From Alteromonas aquimaris (GTDB lineage: Bacteria; Pseudomonadota; Gammaproteobacteria; Enterobacterales; Alteromonadaceae), in contig NZ_JAPFRD010000011.1 of the NCBI RefSeq assembly GCF_026183695.1, forward strand, positions 656,796-720,795: 64,000 nt of DNA, given 5' to 3'. The translations under genes were made by a program, and so were the position numbers. This document shows, one piece after another, positions 1 to 7,695 of this stretch. The notes below the pieces were generated by a model. That model did not search any database. It saw only the letters and a program-made list of their open reading frames with translations, and was not told the origin of the DNA. Every line of letters starts with the position of its first letter. Position 1 is the stretch's first letter.

Positions 1-504
1 AGAGAAGGTAAGTCAGCCGACTACCCCATCGTCGACACCTTAAAAAGCCTATATGAAAACTGTCACGGCAGACGGGATATTTTGCAGGTTTTTCTGGAAA
101 TCCTGATTCAATCGGCTTTTGCCGATGGTAATCTGACCCCACAGGAATACCAGGTATTAGAAAAGGTAGCCAAACCTCTTGGCTTTAAAAGAAGAGATCT
201 GGAGTACCTGGTATCAATGTTTGAGGCTGAAGTCAGATTCAGGCACCGGGGCGAAAAGCGTCAACATCAGCATCAGCCGTATACGGAACAGCAATCGGTG
301 GAGGATGCCTATCGCATTCTAGGGGTGTCTGCCAGCGACGACGAAAAAACCATTAAGCGGGCATATCGTAAACGTATGTCGGAACACCACCCTGATAAGC
401 TGGTTTCCAAGGGATTACCACAACAGGCTTTAGACATTGCAAAACAGAAAACCCAGGATATTCAGCAAGCCTACGAATTAATTAAACAGAAGCGCGGATT
501 TTAA
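1..504 (+). CDS. djlA: Co-chaperone DjlA, 3' part (5' end outside window)
   Basis: Membrane-anchored DnaJ-like co-chaperone that stimulates DnaK. The frame is open from base 1, so only the last 167 residues are visible; DjlA is usually about 270 residues with an N-terminal membrane segment, which is missing here. The visible part starts in the TerB-like central domain (CHGRRD, then LIQSAFADG) and ends in a C-terminal J domain with the HPD motif (SEHHPDKLVSKGLP), which is typical of DjlA rather than DnaJ. A TTG at 82 is an internal codon, not the start. xerD begins 4 bases after the stop. Confidence 0.9.
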   Translation, partial: REGKSADYPIVDTLKSLYENCHGRRDILQVFLEILIQSAFADGNLTPQEYQVLEKVAKPLGFKRRDLEYLVSMFEAEVRFRHRGEKRQHQHQPYTEQQSVEDAYRILGVSASDDEKTIKRAYRKRMSEHHPDKLVSKGLPQQALDIAKQKTQDIQQAYELIKQKRGF

Positions 505-508
505 CAAG

Positions 509-1423
509 ATGCGGGAAAGGTCTTCACTTACAACAGCCAACGAAGCACATATTACTGAATTCATAGATATGTTATGGCTGGAAAAAGGATTAAGCGACCA
601 TACTCAGCAAAGTTATCGAACCGACTTAACTCAGCTCGCTTTATTTTGCCAACAAAAGGGATTAGACGATATCACCATCGTTGAACAGCCACACTTGCAG
701 GATTTTTTACACTTTAGAGAGCAGCAGGGCATATCCGCAAGAAGCAGACAAAGAAGTTTGAGTGCGATGAAGGCTTTTTTTGTTTATCTGGTGACTGTGC
801 ATAAGCGTGCTGACAATCCCCTGTCCCGAACGCGTGGACCTAAGCTACCGCAAGCATTGCCGCACACCCTAAGCGAGCAGGAAGTTGAGGCGTTGCTGGA
901 TGCGCCTGAAACGGAAGATCCCATTCAATGCCGGGATCGTTGTATGCTCGAAGTGCTTTACGCCACAGGGCTTAGGGTAAGTGAGCTGATCGGTCTAAGA
1001 ATGGGCCAGATCAGTACCCAGCAAGGAGTCGTTCGAGTAACGGGAAAAGGCAACAAAGAGCGTTTGGTTCCGCTTGGGGAGGATGCGGTGGATTGGTTAG
1101 CGACTTATTGTAAAACTGCGCGGCCAGAGTTGATTAAACATGCGACAGACTTGTTGTTCGTCAGTTTACGCGGGGGACAGATGACGCGCCAGACATTTTG
1201 GCATCGGGTTAAATATTACGCTCAAAAAGCAGGGATCACATCACGCCTTTCACCCCATACGTTAAGACATGCATTTGCCACCCACCTTCTTAATCATGGC
1301 GCAGATTTACGAGTGGTGCAGATGTTATTAGGCCATAGCGACTTATCAACCACCCAGATTTACACCCATGTTGCCAAAGAACGCTTACAAAATCTTATCC
1401 AACAACATCACCCCAGGGGATGA
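509..1423 (+). CDS. xerD: Tyrosine recombinase XerD
   Basis: Site-specific recombinase that, with XerC, resolves chromosome dimers at dif under FtsK control. The protein has 304 residues, close to the family size. The N-terminal SAM-like DNA-binding domain covers roughly residues 15-105. The catalytic set is complete: R156 (ATGLRVSEL), K180, H250 and R253 (HTLRH), H276 (LLGHSDLSTTQ) and the nucleophile Y285 (IYTHV). The order xerD-dsbC-recJ is common in gammaproteobacteria and supports XerD over XerC. The ATG lies 4 bases behind djlA without a clear ribosome site, so a start a few codons further in is possible. Confidence 0.93.
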   Translation: MRERSSLTTANEAHITEFIDMLWLEKGLSDHTQQSYRTDLTQLALFCQQKGLDDITIVEQPHLQDFLHFREQQGISARSRQRSLSAMKAFFVYLVTVHKRADNPLSRTRGPKLPQALPHTLSEQEVEALLDAPETEDPIQCRDRCMLEVLYATGLRVSELIGLRMGQISTQQGVVRVTGKGNKERLVPLGEDAVDWLATYCKTARPELIKHATDLLFVSLRGGQMTRQTFWHRVKYYAQKAGITSRLSPHTLRHAFATHLLNHGADLRVVQMLLGHSDLSTTQIYTHVAKERLQNLIQQHHPRG

Positions 1424-1523
1424 ACGTCATTTAGTGCTGCACGCGACTGTGTTACTATTTGGAAAAGAGCTGAATGAAACATTCATTTAAATATCTGACG
1501 TCCCCGTCAATAGGAGAACATGT

Positions 1524-2246
1524 TTGAAAACGGTAATTAGCTTAATAGCGGCAATGTTTGCATTGGTTAGTTTAGCTTCATTTTCACAAGACGATGGTGT
1601 TAACGCTGTAACTGAAAAAGTTAAGAGTATCGGGCTTCAGGTAGAAGCTATTGCGGACGCACCTATCGAAGGGTTACTGCAAGTTACCACTGATCGCGGC
1701 CTGTTCTATATCACGCCTGATGGCAAGTATCTCATCCAGGGGCGCATCTTTAATGTCGATGAAGGCATGAAAAATGAAACAGAGGTTGCCCTGGCGCAAA
1801 TGCGCCTGCAAGGTGTAAAGGAATTATCAGACTCTGTTATTGAGTTTAAGGCGAAAAACGAAAAACACGTGATTTACATTTTCACTGATACGACTTGCAG
1901 CTATTGCCGGAAGTTGCACAGTGAAATGGGACAATATAATGATGCGGGTATTACAGTTCGCTATTTAGCGTTCCCTCGAGCTGGATTAAATACCCAAAAT
2001 CATCAGGATATGGTGTCGGTGTGGTGTGCTAAGAATCCACAAAAGGCCATGACCGATGCTAAGTCGGGCGATCCGGTAGCCAGCAAAAGTTGTGATAACC
2101 GGGTTGCGGAACATTTTGAACTTGGCCAGAAACTGGGGGTGACCGGGACACCCGCAATGATCCTGCCGTCAGGCATGTTAGTGCCAGGGTATCAACCAGC
2201 AGGCATATTAGCCCAAGCACTTAAGCAAAGTGAAAGTAAAAAGTAA
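1524..2246 (+). CDS. dsbC: Thiol:disulfide isomerase DsbC (TTG start)
   Basis: Periplasmic disulfide isomerase of 240 residues. A cleavable signal peptide covers about residues 1-21 (ending near SFSQ). A small dimerisation domain follows (about 25-90), then a thioredoxin fold with active site C125-S-Y-C128 and a cis-proline loop (GTPAMIL). The pair of late cysteines (VWCAKN and KSCDN) matches the structural disulfide of DsbC. The site chosen is TTG because AGGAG at 1512-1516 is 7 bases away; an ATG at 1520 is in another frame. CSYC replaces the usual CGYC, a conservative change. It sits between xerD and recJ as in many relatives. Confidence 0.92.
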   Translation: MKTVISLIAAMFALVSLASFSQDDGVNAVTEKVKSIGLQVEAIADAPIEGLLQVTTDRGLFYITPDGKYLIQGRIFNVDEGMKNETEVALAQMRLQGVKELSDSVIEFKAKNEKHVIYIFTDTTCSYCRKLHSEMGQYNDAGITVRYLAFPRAGLNTQNHQDMVSVWCAKNPQKAMTDAKSGDPVASKSCDNRVAEHFELGQKLGVTGTPAMILPSGMLVPGYQPAGILAQALKQSESKK

Positions 2247-2346
2247 AAAGTAACTCACTCCTTGTTATTGGGCGCAATGAAGTCTGTAGTAAGCGAAACC
2301 GAGGCGGCAAGCTTCAACCATTGAACGTGAAAAGTAAAAAAACTAT

Positions 2347-4071
2347 ATGAGTTTGTCAGTAGTGCGTCGCGTGAGCGAGCGTAAACCGTTAAGTGCCTCC
2401 CTGCACCCTGTCATTGACAGGGTGTATCGCAATCGAAATGTATCTTCCATTGACGAACTTGAAGTGGGTTTAAAGGCGTTAGCGCATTTCAATCTGCTAA
2501 AGGGTATTGATGATGCAACCTCGTTACTCAGTGCGGCGTTTAAAAATCAAAAGAAGGTAACGATCGTCGGTGATTTTGATGCAGATGGCGCCACCAGTAC
2601 CGCTGTTTGTATGCTTGCCTTACGCGACATGGGGCTGGAAAATATTGATTATCTCGTGCCCAATCGCTTCGATTTTGGTTACGGATTGAGTGAGCCACTG
2701 GTTGAATTAGCAGCCCAGCAAGGTACCCAAGTCATTCTTACGGTGGATAGCGGAATTGCCTGTCATGCAGGGGTTGCCAAAGCGAACCAGTTGGGTATAG
2801 AAGTTGTGATTACTGATCACCATCTACCTGGTGATTCGTTGCCAAACGCTGCTGCCATTGTCAATCCCAATCAGCCTGGGTGTGCATTCCCATCGAAATC
2901 ATTGGCAGGAGTGGGCGTAGCGTTTTATCTTATGCTGGCGTTGCGAGCCAGACTGGCCGATGACGAATGGTTTAACGGTCAAGGCATCACGCCGCCAAAT
3001 CTTGCTGCGCTCCTTGATATCGTGGCGGTGGGAACCGTCGCCGATGTAGTGACGCTGGACAGCAACAACAGAATTTTAGTGCATCAGGGGTTACAGCGAA
3101 TTCGCAGCGGACATTGCCGAGAAGGCATAAAGGCTCTGGTCGAAGTCGCCAATCGACAATTGAAGATATTAAATGCGTCTGATTTAGGGTTTGTGGTAGC
3201 ACCCAGATTAAACGCTGCTGGCCGCTTAGATGATATGGGGCTTGGCATTGAATGTTTGCTTTGTACTGATGCCACGACCGCACGCATAGCCGCGGCGCGT
3301 TTGGATGAATTAAATCATGAGCGCAAGGCCATTGAGCAATCGATGCGTCAGGACGCCGAAAAAATCGTTGCTTCTTTTAGCCTTAATGAACAAATTCAAA
3401 AAGATGCGTTGGTTATTTTCCAGGAAGATTTTCACCAAGGTGTCATAGGCATTGTCGCTGGTCGGATAAAAGAACAGTTTGCCCTGCCTACCATTGCCTT
3501 TGCTAGACAGGACGAGGAAACCTTAAAAGGTTCGGCACGCTCGGTAAATGGTTTCCATATTCGTGACGTACTGGAAGAAGTCAGTTCGCGTTACCCTAAC
3601 TTAATCAGCAAGTTTGGCGGCCACGCCATGGCGGCAGGCTTGAGTTTACCCTCCAAACACTTATCAGCATTTACCGAAGCTTTTCAGGCAGTGGCTCGCC
3701 CTTATATAGCGGCGCTACCAAAGAAGGACAGCATTTATTCTGATGGTGAATTAAGTGATAACGATTTTGATCTGTTGTTCGCGCATGAGTTAAACCAGGC
3801 CGGCCCATTTGGCCAAGGATTCGAAGCGCCACGTTTCGACGGGATCTTTGATTTGGTAGCACAACGACTGGTGGGTCAAAAGCATCTTAAATTTACGATA
3901 CGTTTATCATCTGGACGGGAAGTGGATGGTATTGCGTTTAATATCGACTCGCAAGTATGGCCCGATAATAAGGTGACCAAAATACAACTGGTTTATCAAC
4001 TTGATATCAATGTATTTAGAAATCAGGAGACGGTTCAGTTACTCGCGGAGCACATTTTTCCATATGCGTGA
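2347..4071 (+). CDS. recJ: Single-stranded-DNA-specific exonuclease RecJ
   Basis: 5'-3' exonuclease of the DHH phosphoesterase family, active in RecF-pathway recombination, mismatch repair and base-excision repair. The 574 residues match the family size. Metal ligands are visible in GDFDADG (D76, D78, D80) and in the DHH motif (D157-H158-H159). The second DHHA1 domain carries the GGH motif (SKFGGHAMAAG). The C-terminal OB-like domain is present. The stop overlaps the start of the small downstream gene, and recO follows, so two recombination genes share one unit. Confidence 0.95.
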   Translation: MSLSVVRRVSERKPLSASLHPVIDRVYRNRNVSSIDELEVGLKALAHFNLLKGIDDATSLLSAAFKNQKKVTIVGDFDADGATSTAVCMLALRDMGLENIDYLVPNRFDFGYGLSEPLVELAAQQGTQVILTVDSGIACHAGVAKANQLGIEVVITDHHLPGDSLPNAAAIVNPNQPGCAFPSKSLAGVGVAFYLMLALRARLADDEWFNGQGITPPNLAALLDIVAVGTVADVVTLDSNNRILVHQGLQRIRSGHCREGIKALVEVANRQLKILNASDLGFVVAPRLNAAGRLDDMGLGIECLLCTDATTARIAAARLDELNHERKAIEQSMRQDAEKIVASFSLNEQIQKDALVIFQEDFHQGVIGIVAGRIKEQFALPTIAFARQDEETLKGSARSVNGFHIRDVLEEVSSRYPNLISKFGGHAMAAGLSLPSKHLSAFTEAFQAVARPYIAALPKKDSIYSDGELSDNDFDLLFAHELNQAGPFGQGFEAPRFDGIFDLVAQRLVGQKHLKFTIRLSSGREVDGIAFNIDSQVWPDNKVTKIQLVYQLDINVFRNQETVQLLAEHIFPYA

Positions 4072-4339
4072 TCCAGCTGAAAAATTATTAGCAAAACACC
4101 AGACACTAAACCATCTTCAAGACGCAAAGGTTAGCTCTCATGTACAACGGCAAGAGGACGACTGGTTTCGTCATACCCTGATGTTGGATGGATACGATGT
4201 GCCGTTTGTGTTTAGACGAAAACAAGGCTATGCCAGTTTGAAAGGGGCGAGAGTCAATTTAACTTATTACCGCCACACTGAAACGGTAGCTGGGATGGAA
4301 TTTGAGATGATGAAAGTGGTACGGGTAAAGCGTAGCTAA
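4064..4339 (+). CDS. Uncharacterised 91-residue protein between recJ and recO
   Basis: I do not recognise the family. The ATG at 4064 overlaps the recJ stop (4069-4071) and gives 91 residues. A longer reading from 4001 would lie inside recJ and is unlikely. The protein has no signal peptide or membrane segment. Its first 40 residues look helical and polar; the rest looks like beta strands rich in basic residues (VFRRKQGYASLKGARVNLTYY) and it ends in KVVRVKRS. Overlap with recJ and a 15-base gap to recO suggest co-translation and possibly a link to DNA repair, but that is inference. Confidence 0.7.
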   Translation: MRDPAEKLLAKHQTLNHLQDAKVSSHVQRQEDDWFRHTLMLDGYDVPFVFRRKQGYASLKGARVNLTYYRHTETVAGMEFEMMKVVRVKRS

Positions 4340-4354
4340 TGATAATGAGCAAAG

Positions 4355-5071
4355 ATGCCTGCACCCAATTGGCTTAATGCCTGTATTTTACATCGAAGAC
4401 CGTATCGAGAAACCAGCTACCTGGTTGACTTTTTTACGCTTGAATACGGCAAAATGTCGGCAGTAGCAAAAGGTGTACGCAACTCACGAAATGAGCGCAA
4501 AAGCTTACTTCAACCTTTTCAACCGTTACGAATTCAACTGACCGGTAAAAGTGAACTAAAAAACCTCACCCAATTAGAAGGGGCTTCGAAGGCTTTCTCA
4601 CTTGGTGGATTTAACCTATTTTGTGCAATGTACTTAAATGAGGTGACAAACCGGGTATTGCAGCCCGAGTTGCCGGTCGGGGATTTATTCGAAGCCTATC
4701 AAAATGCACTGCAAGCATTGTCGGGCTTAAGTAATACGCCAACTGAAGAAGCGCAAATTATTTTACGAGAGTTTGAGTTTGCGCTACTCACCGAAATGGG
4801 TTTGCTAGTAGATTTGAGTGTGACTACCGATTCAGGTTTACCGGTACATTCGGCCGATTTTTACATGTTTGATGCAGAAATGGGCCTTACATTGGCCCCG
4901 CTTGGGTACCCTCATCGACTACCCGGTTATCACCTGCTCGCCATTATGCAAAGAAAATGGAGCGCTGATAGCTTGCGCATCGCAAAATATATCAATCGCA
5001 TCGCTTTGCGTCCGCTATTGGGCGATAAGCCGCTGAAAAGCAGAGAGCTTTTTGTAGTAAACACTTCCTAA
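4355..5071 (+). CDS. recO: DNA repair protein RecO
   Basis: RecFOR pathway mediator that loads RecA onto SSB-coated single strands and anneals complementary DNA. The 238 residues match the family. An N-terminal OB fold (residues 1-80: LHRRPYRETSYLVDFFT, then KGVRNSRNERKS) is followed by the helical C-terminal domain. The zinc-binding cysteines found in some RecO proteins are absent, as usual in gammaproteobacteria. In many relatives recO follows era; here it follows recJ plus a small gene, while the pdxJ-acpS continuation downstream is the usual one. Confidence 0.93.
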   Translation: MPAPNWLNACILHRRPYRETSYLVDFFTLEYGKMSAVAKGVRNSRNERKSLLQPFQPLRIQLTGKSELKNLTQLEGASKAFSLGGFNLFCAMYLNEVTNRVLQPELPVGDLFEAYQNALQALSGLSNTPTEEAQIILREFEFALLTEMGLLVDLSVTTDSGLPVHSADFYMFDAEMGLTLAPLGYPHRLPGYHLLAIMQRKWSADSLRIAKYINRIALRPLLGDKPLKSRELFVVNTS

Positions 5072-5181
5072 AATTGTTCCGCGATAGCCTGTAATAGCAC
5101 TTCTGTTTTCCCTTTAAGTTGCGGTGAAACGTTAAGATTCTCATTAGGGCCAGCGCTAAATTTCTGATAAACTTTTGCCAT
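5068..5181 (-). CDS. Possible 37-residue small ORF antisense to the pdxJ leader
   Basis: A minus-strand ORF runs from an ATG at 5181-5179 to a TAG at 5070-5068, filling the recO-pdxJ gap exactly and ending on the recO stop. The peptide begins [16 protein letters not shown] and ends AIAEQF, with a normal-looking amino-acid mix. No Shine-Dalgarno sequence is visible ahead of its ATG. It may be a real small protein, a gene remnant or chance; nothing in the sequence decides this. Confidence 0.25.
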   Translation of the reverse strand: MAKVYQKFSAGPNENLNVSPQLKGKTEVLLQAIAEQF

Positions 5182-5204
5182 TATTTCGTATTGATAGCTT
5201 TTTT

Positions 5205-5951
5205 ATGAGTGAACTTTTTTTAGGTGTAAATATAGACCACATCGCCACCTTACGAAATGCGCGAGGCACTCAGTATCCTGATCCTGTGCATGCTGCTGAT
5301 ATTGCAGAGCGAGCGGGAGCTGACGGCATCACCGTGCATTTACGTGAAGACCGCCGACACATCACCGACCGTGATGTGTATTTGTTAGCACAAACCCTCA
5401 ACACAAGAATGAATCTGGAGATGGCGGTTACCGACGAAATGCTGAGTATTGCAGAAAAAGTGAAACCTGCGTTTTGTTGTCTCGTTCCGGAAAAGCGTCA
5501 GGAATTGACCACCGAAGGGGGGTTAGACGTGGTGGCCAACGAACAAAGTATCAAGGAAGCTTGTAAGCGGCTGGCGGATGCAGGGATTCAGGTTTCGCTA
5601 TTCATTGACGCCAAAGTTGAGCAAATCGATGCAGCCGTGCGCTGCAAAACGCCTTACATTGAAATTCACACCGGGCAATATGCAGAAGCCAAAAGCGAAT
5701 ACGAACAGCGGGAAGAATTAGAAAAATTAAAACATGGAATTGCTTACGCCCATCACGCAGGCTTGAAAGTGAACGCAGGGCACGGCTTACACTATCACAA
5801 TGTGAAGCCTATAGCTGCCATTCCTCAACTAGTTGAATTGAACATCGGACATGCCATTATCGCCAGAGCGGCGTTTGATGGTTTGGCGAAAGCGGTGACA
5901 GATATGCGTACGTTAATGCTTGAAGCCAGGCACGCAACGGTGAATGGATAA
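5205..5951 (+). CDS. pdxJ: Pyridoxine 5'-phosphate synthase
   Basis: Condenses 1-deoxyxylulose 5-phosphate with 3-amino-1-hydroxyacetone 1-phosphate to give pyridoxine 5'-phosphate, the last ring-forming step of DXP-dependent vitamin B6 synthesis. TIM barrel with the family signatures [16 protein letters not shown] at the N-terminus, HLREDRRHI, and a late [10 protein letters not shown] loop. The ATG at 5205 gives 248 residues and begins MSELFLGVN as in relatives; an upstream TTG at 5175 would add ten residues with no support. acpS starts 5 bases after the stop, the classical pdxJ-acpS pair. Confidence 0.95.
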   Translation: MSELFLGVNIDHIATLRNARGTQYPDPVHAADIAERAGADGITVHLREDRRHITDRDVYLLAQTLNTRMNLEMAVTDEMLSIAEKVKPAFCCLVPEKRQELTTEGGLDVVANEQSIKEACKRLADAGIQVSLFIDAKVEQIDAAVRCKTPYIEIHTGQYAEAKSEYEQREELEKLKHGIAYAHHAGLKVNAGHGLHYHNVKPIAAIPQLVELNIGHAIIARAAFDGLAKAVTDMRTLMLEARHATVNG

Positions 5952-5956
5952 CCTGT

Positions 5957-6337
5957 ATGGCTATTTTAGGCTTGGGTACTGACATTATAGAAATTGCGCG
6001 ACTAACAGGAAGTGCGAATCGAACGGAAAAATTAGCGCAACGCGTATTAACGGACACTGAACTTGCAATCTTCAATCAGCATACGCAACCAGAACGCTAT
6101 CTCGCCAAACGTTTTGCAGCCAAAGAGGCCGCGGTCAAAGCGTTGGGGACGGGCATTGGCCGTGGAGTGGGCTGGCACCAGGTGATTATTAGCAATAACT
6201 CGCTTGGTGGTCCAGAGCTAACTTTTATTGGCGAAGCGCTGCAGATTAGTCGAGAAAAAGGGGTCACCCGAATCCACCTTTCAATTTCTGATGAAGCCAG
6301 TTATGCGGTGGCTACCGTGATTTTATCTTCCGATTAG
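5957..6337 (+). CDS. acpS: Holo-[acyl-carrier-protein] synthase
   Basis: Transfers 4'-phosphopantetheine from CoA to the serine of acyl carrier protein. The 126 residues match AcpS. The metal ligands are in GLGTDIIEI (D9) and in KRFAAKEAAVKALGTG (glutamate of the KEA motif). It is co-transcribed with pdxJ. Confidence 0.95.
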   Translation: MAILGLGTDIIEIARLTGSANRTEKLAQRVLTDTELAIFNQHTQPERYLAKRFAAKEAAVKALGTGIGRGVGWHQVIISNNSLGGPELTFIGEALQISREKGVTRIHLSISDEASYAVATVILSSD

Positions 6338-6348
6338 AGTAGCGTTTT

Positions 6349-7686
6349 ATGGTTAAGTTTTATTCTCCGAAACAAGCCAGACCCAAATTAACCCAACAGG
6401 TTAAATCTTTTCACATTGATGCGATGGATGTCTATGGTCAGGGCGTGTGTCGAACTCATCAACCCGTGGCGTTTGTCGAGGGGGCGCTTCCAGGCGAAAC
6501 CTGTGAGGCGGTTGTGACTTCAGCGCATAAAAATCATGTTCAGGCGTCAGTAAAAAAAATCCAGCAACCCGTCGCGGCGCGCACACAACCCTTTTGCCCG
6601 GTTTACCAGCAATGTGGTGGATGTCAGTTACAGCACGTTGAAACCTCTGCAGCGCTGGACGGACGCCGCCAGGCAATTGAAAGTTATTGGCGCAAACATT
6701 TAAAACTATCCCATATTCCTTGGCAAGCTGCCATTGTAGGCGATAAGCCGGCGTATCGTCGCAAAACACGACTGGCAGTGGATGCCAGGGATCCGGACAA
6801 ATTTAAACTTGGCTTCCGTCAGCAATCCAGCAATAAGGTGATTGCCATCGATGACTGTCCTATTCTGGTAGCGTCGCTTTCTGTATTAATTAAACCCTTA
6901 GCAGAGTTATTCAGCACTCAGGTATCGCGCACTAACATTGGACATGTCACCTTGTTGGCAGGGGAACAAATCCAGCTGGTTCAGGTAAAGCTTACGCGTC
7001 AGGCTTCGAATGAATTAACCAAGGGATTAATGGCGTTTGCTAAGAATCATCAGGTGAATGTGGCGATAGAATATGCTGATGGTAAGGTGATCCCGCTCGT
7101 GACCCATCAACCCCTAAAATGTCAGTTGGAAGACATGAGTTACATAACACCTGAGGCCAATGATTTCGTACAAATTAACGATTCGGTTAATCGAAAAATG
7201 ATCAATCAGGCGATAAACTGGTTATGTCTAAGTGACACAGATACGGTAGCCGACTTATTTTGTGGCCTGGGTAACTTTACCTTACCTCTGGCACGACGAG
7301 TAACCCGTGTGTTGGCGATTGAAGGGGTGGCAGAAATGGTACAGCGCGGTCAATCTAATGCGCTCGAACAGGGCATTAGCAATATTCAATGGCAGCATGG
7401 GGATCTTGGTCAGACATCAACAGTGGAGTCGATATTGGTGGAACCGCTTGATGCAGTGGTACTCGATCCTTCGCGAGAGGGAGCGATGGAGGTGTGTAAA
7501 GCAATCAGCCAGTCGACCATACCAAAGATTTTGTACGTTTCATGCAATCCCACCACCTTTGCACGTGACGCGGTAATACTGTTGGAACAGGGCTACCGAA
7601 TGGAAAAAGTCAGCTTGATAGAGATGTTTCCATATACTAAGCATCTGGAGCTTATGGCATTGTTTTCTTTACCAACGAGCGAATAA
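6349..7686 (+). CDS. rlmD: 23S rRNA (uracil(1939)-C(5))-methyltransferase RlmD
   Basis: SAM-dependent RNA methyltransferase forming m5U1939 in 23S rRNA; 445 residues. An N-terminal TRAM/OB domain precedes iron-sulfur cysteines C83, C89 and C92 (CPVYQQCGGC) and a fourth in DDCPIL. The Rossmann domain has motif I (DLFCGLGNFTLPLA) and the catalytic cysteine in YVSCNPTTFARD. A late glutamate (LIEMFPYTKHLE) matches the family. It directly precedes relA, the usual rlmD-relA-mazG order. Confidence 0.95.
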   Translation: MVKFYSPKQARPKLTQQVKSFHIDAMDVYGQGVCRTHQPVAFVEGALPGETCEAVVTSAHKNHVQASVKKIQQPVAARTQPFCPVYQQCGGCQLQHVETSAALDGRRQAIESYWRKHLKLSHIPWQAAIVGDKPAYRRKTRLAVDARDPDKFKLGFRQQSSNKVIAIDDCPILVASLSVLIKPLAELFSTQVSRTNIGHVTLLAGEQIQLVQVKLTRQASNELTKGLMAFAKNHQVNVAIEYADGKVIPLVTHQPLKCQLEDMSYITPEANDFVQINDSVNRKMINQAINWLCLSDTDTVADLFCGLGNFTLPLARRVTRVLAIEGVAEMVQRGQSNALEQGISNIQWQHGDLGQTSTVESILVEPLDAVVLDPSREGAMEVCKAISQSTIPKILYVSCNPTTFARDAVILLEQGYRMEKVSLIEMFPYTKHLELMALFSLPTSE

Positions 7687-7695
7687 GGTAAGTAC

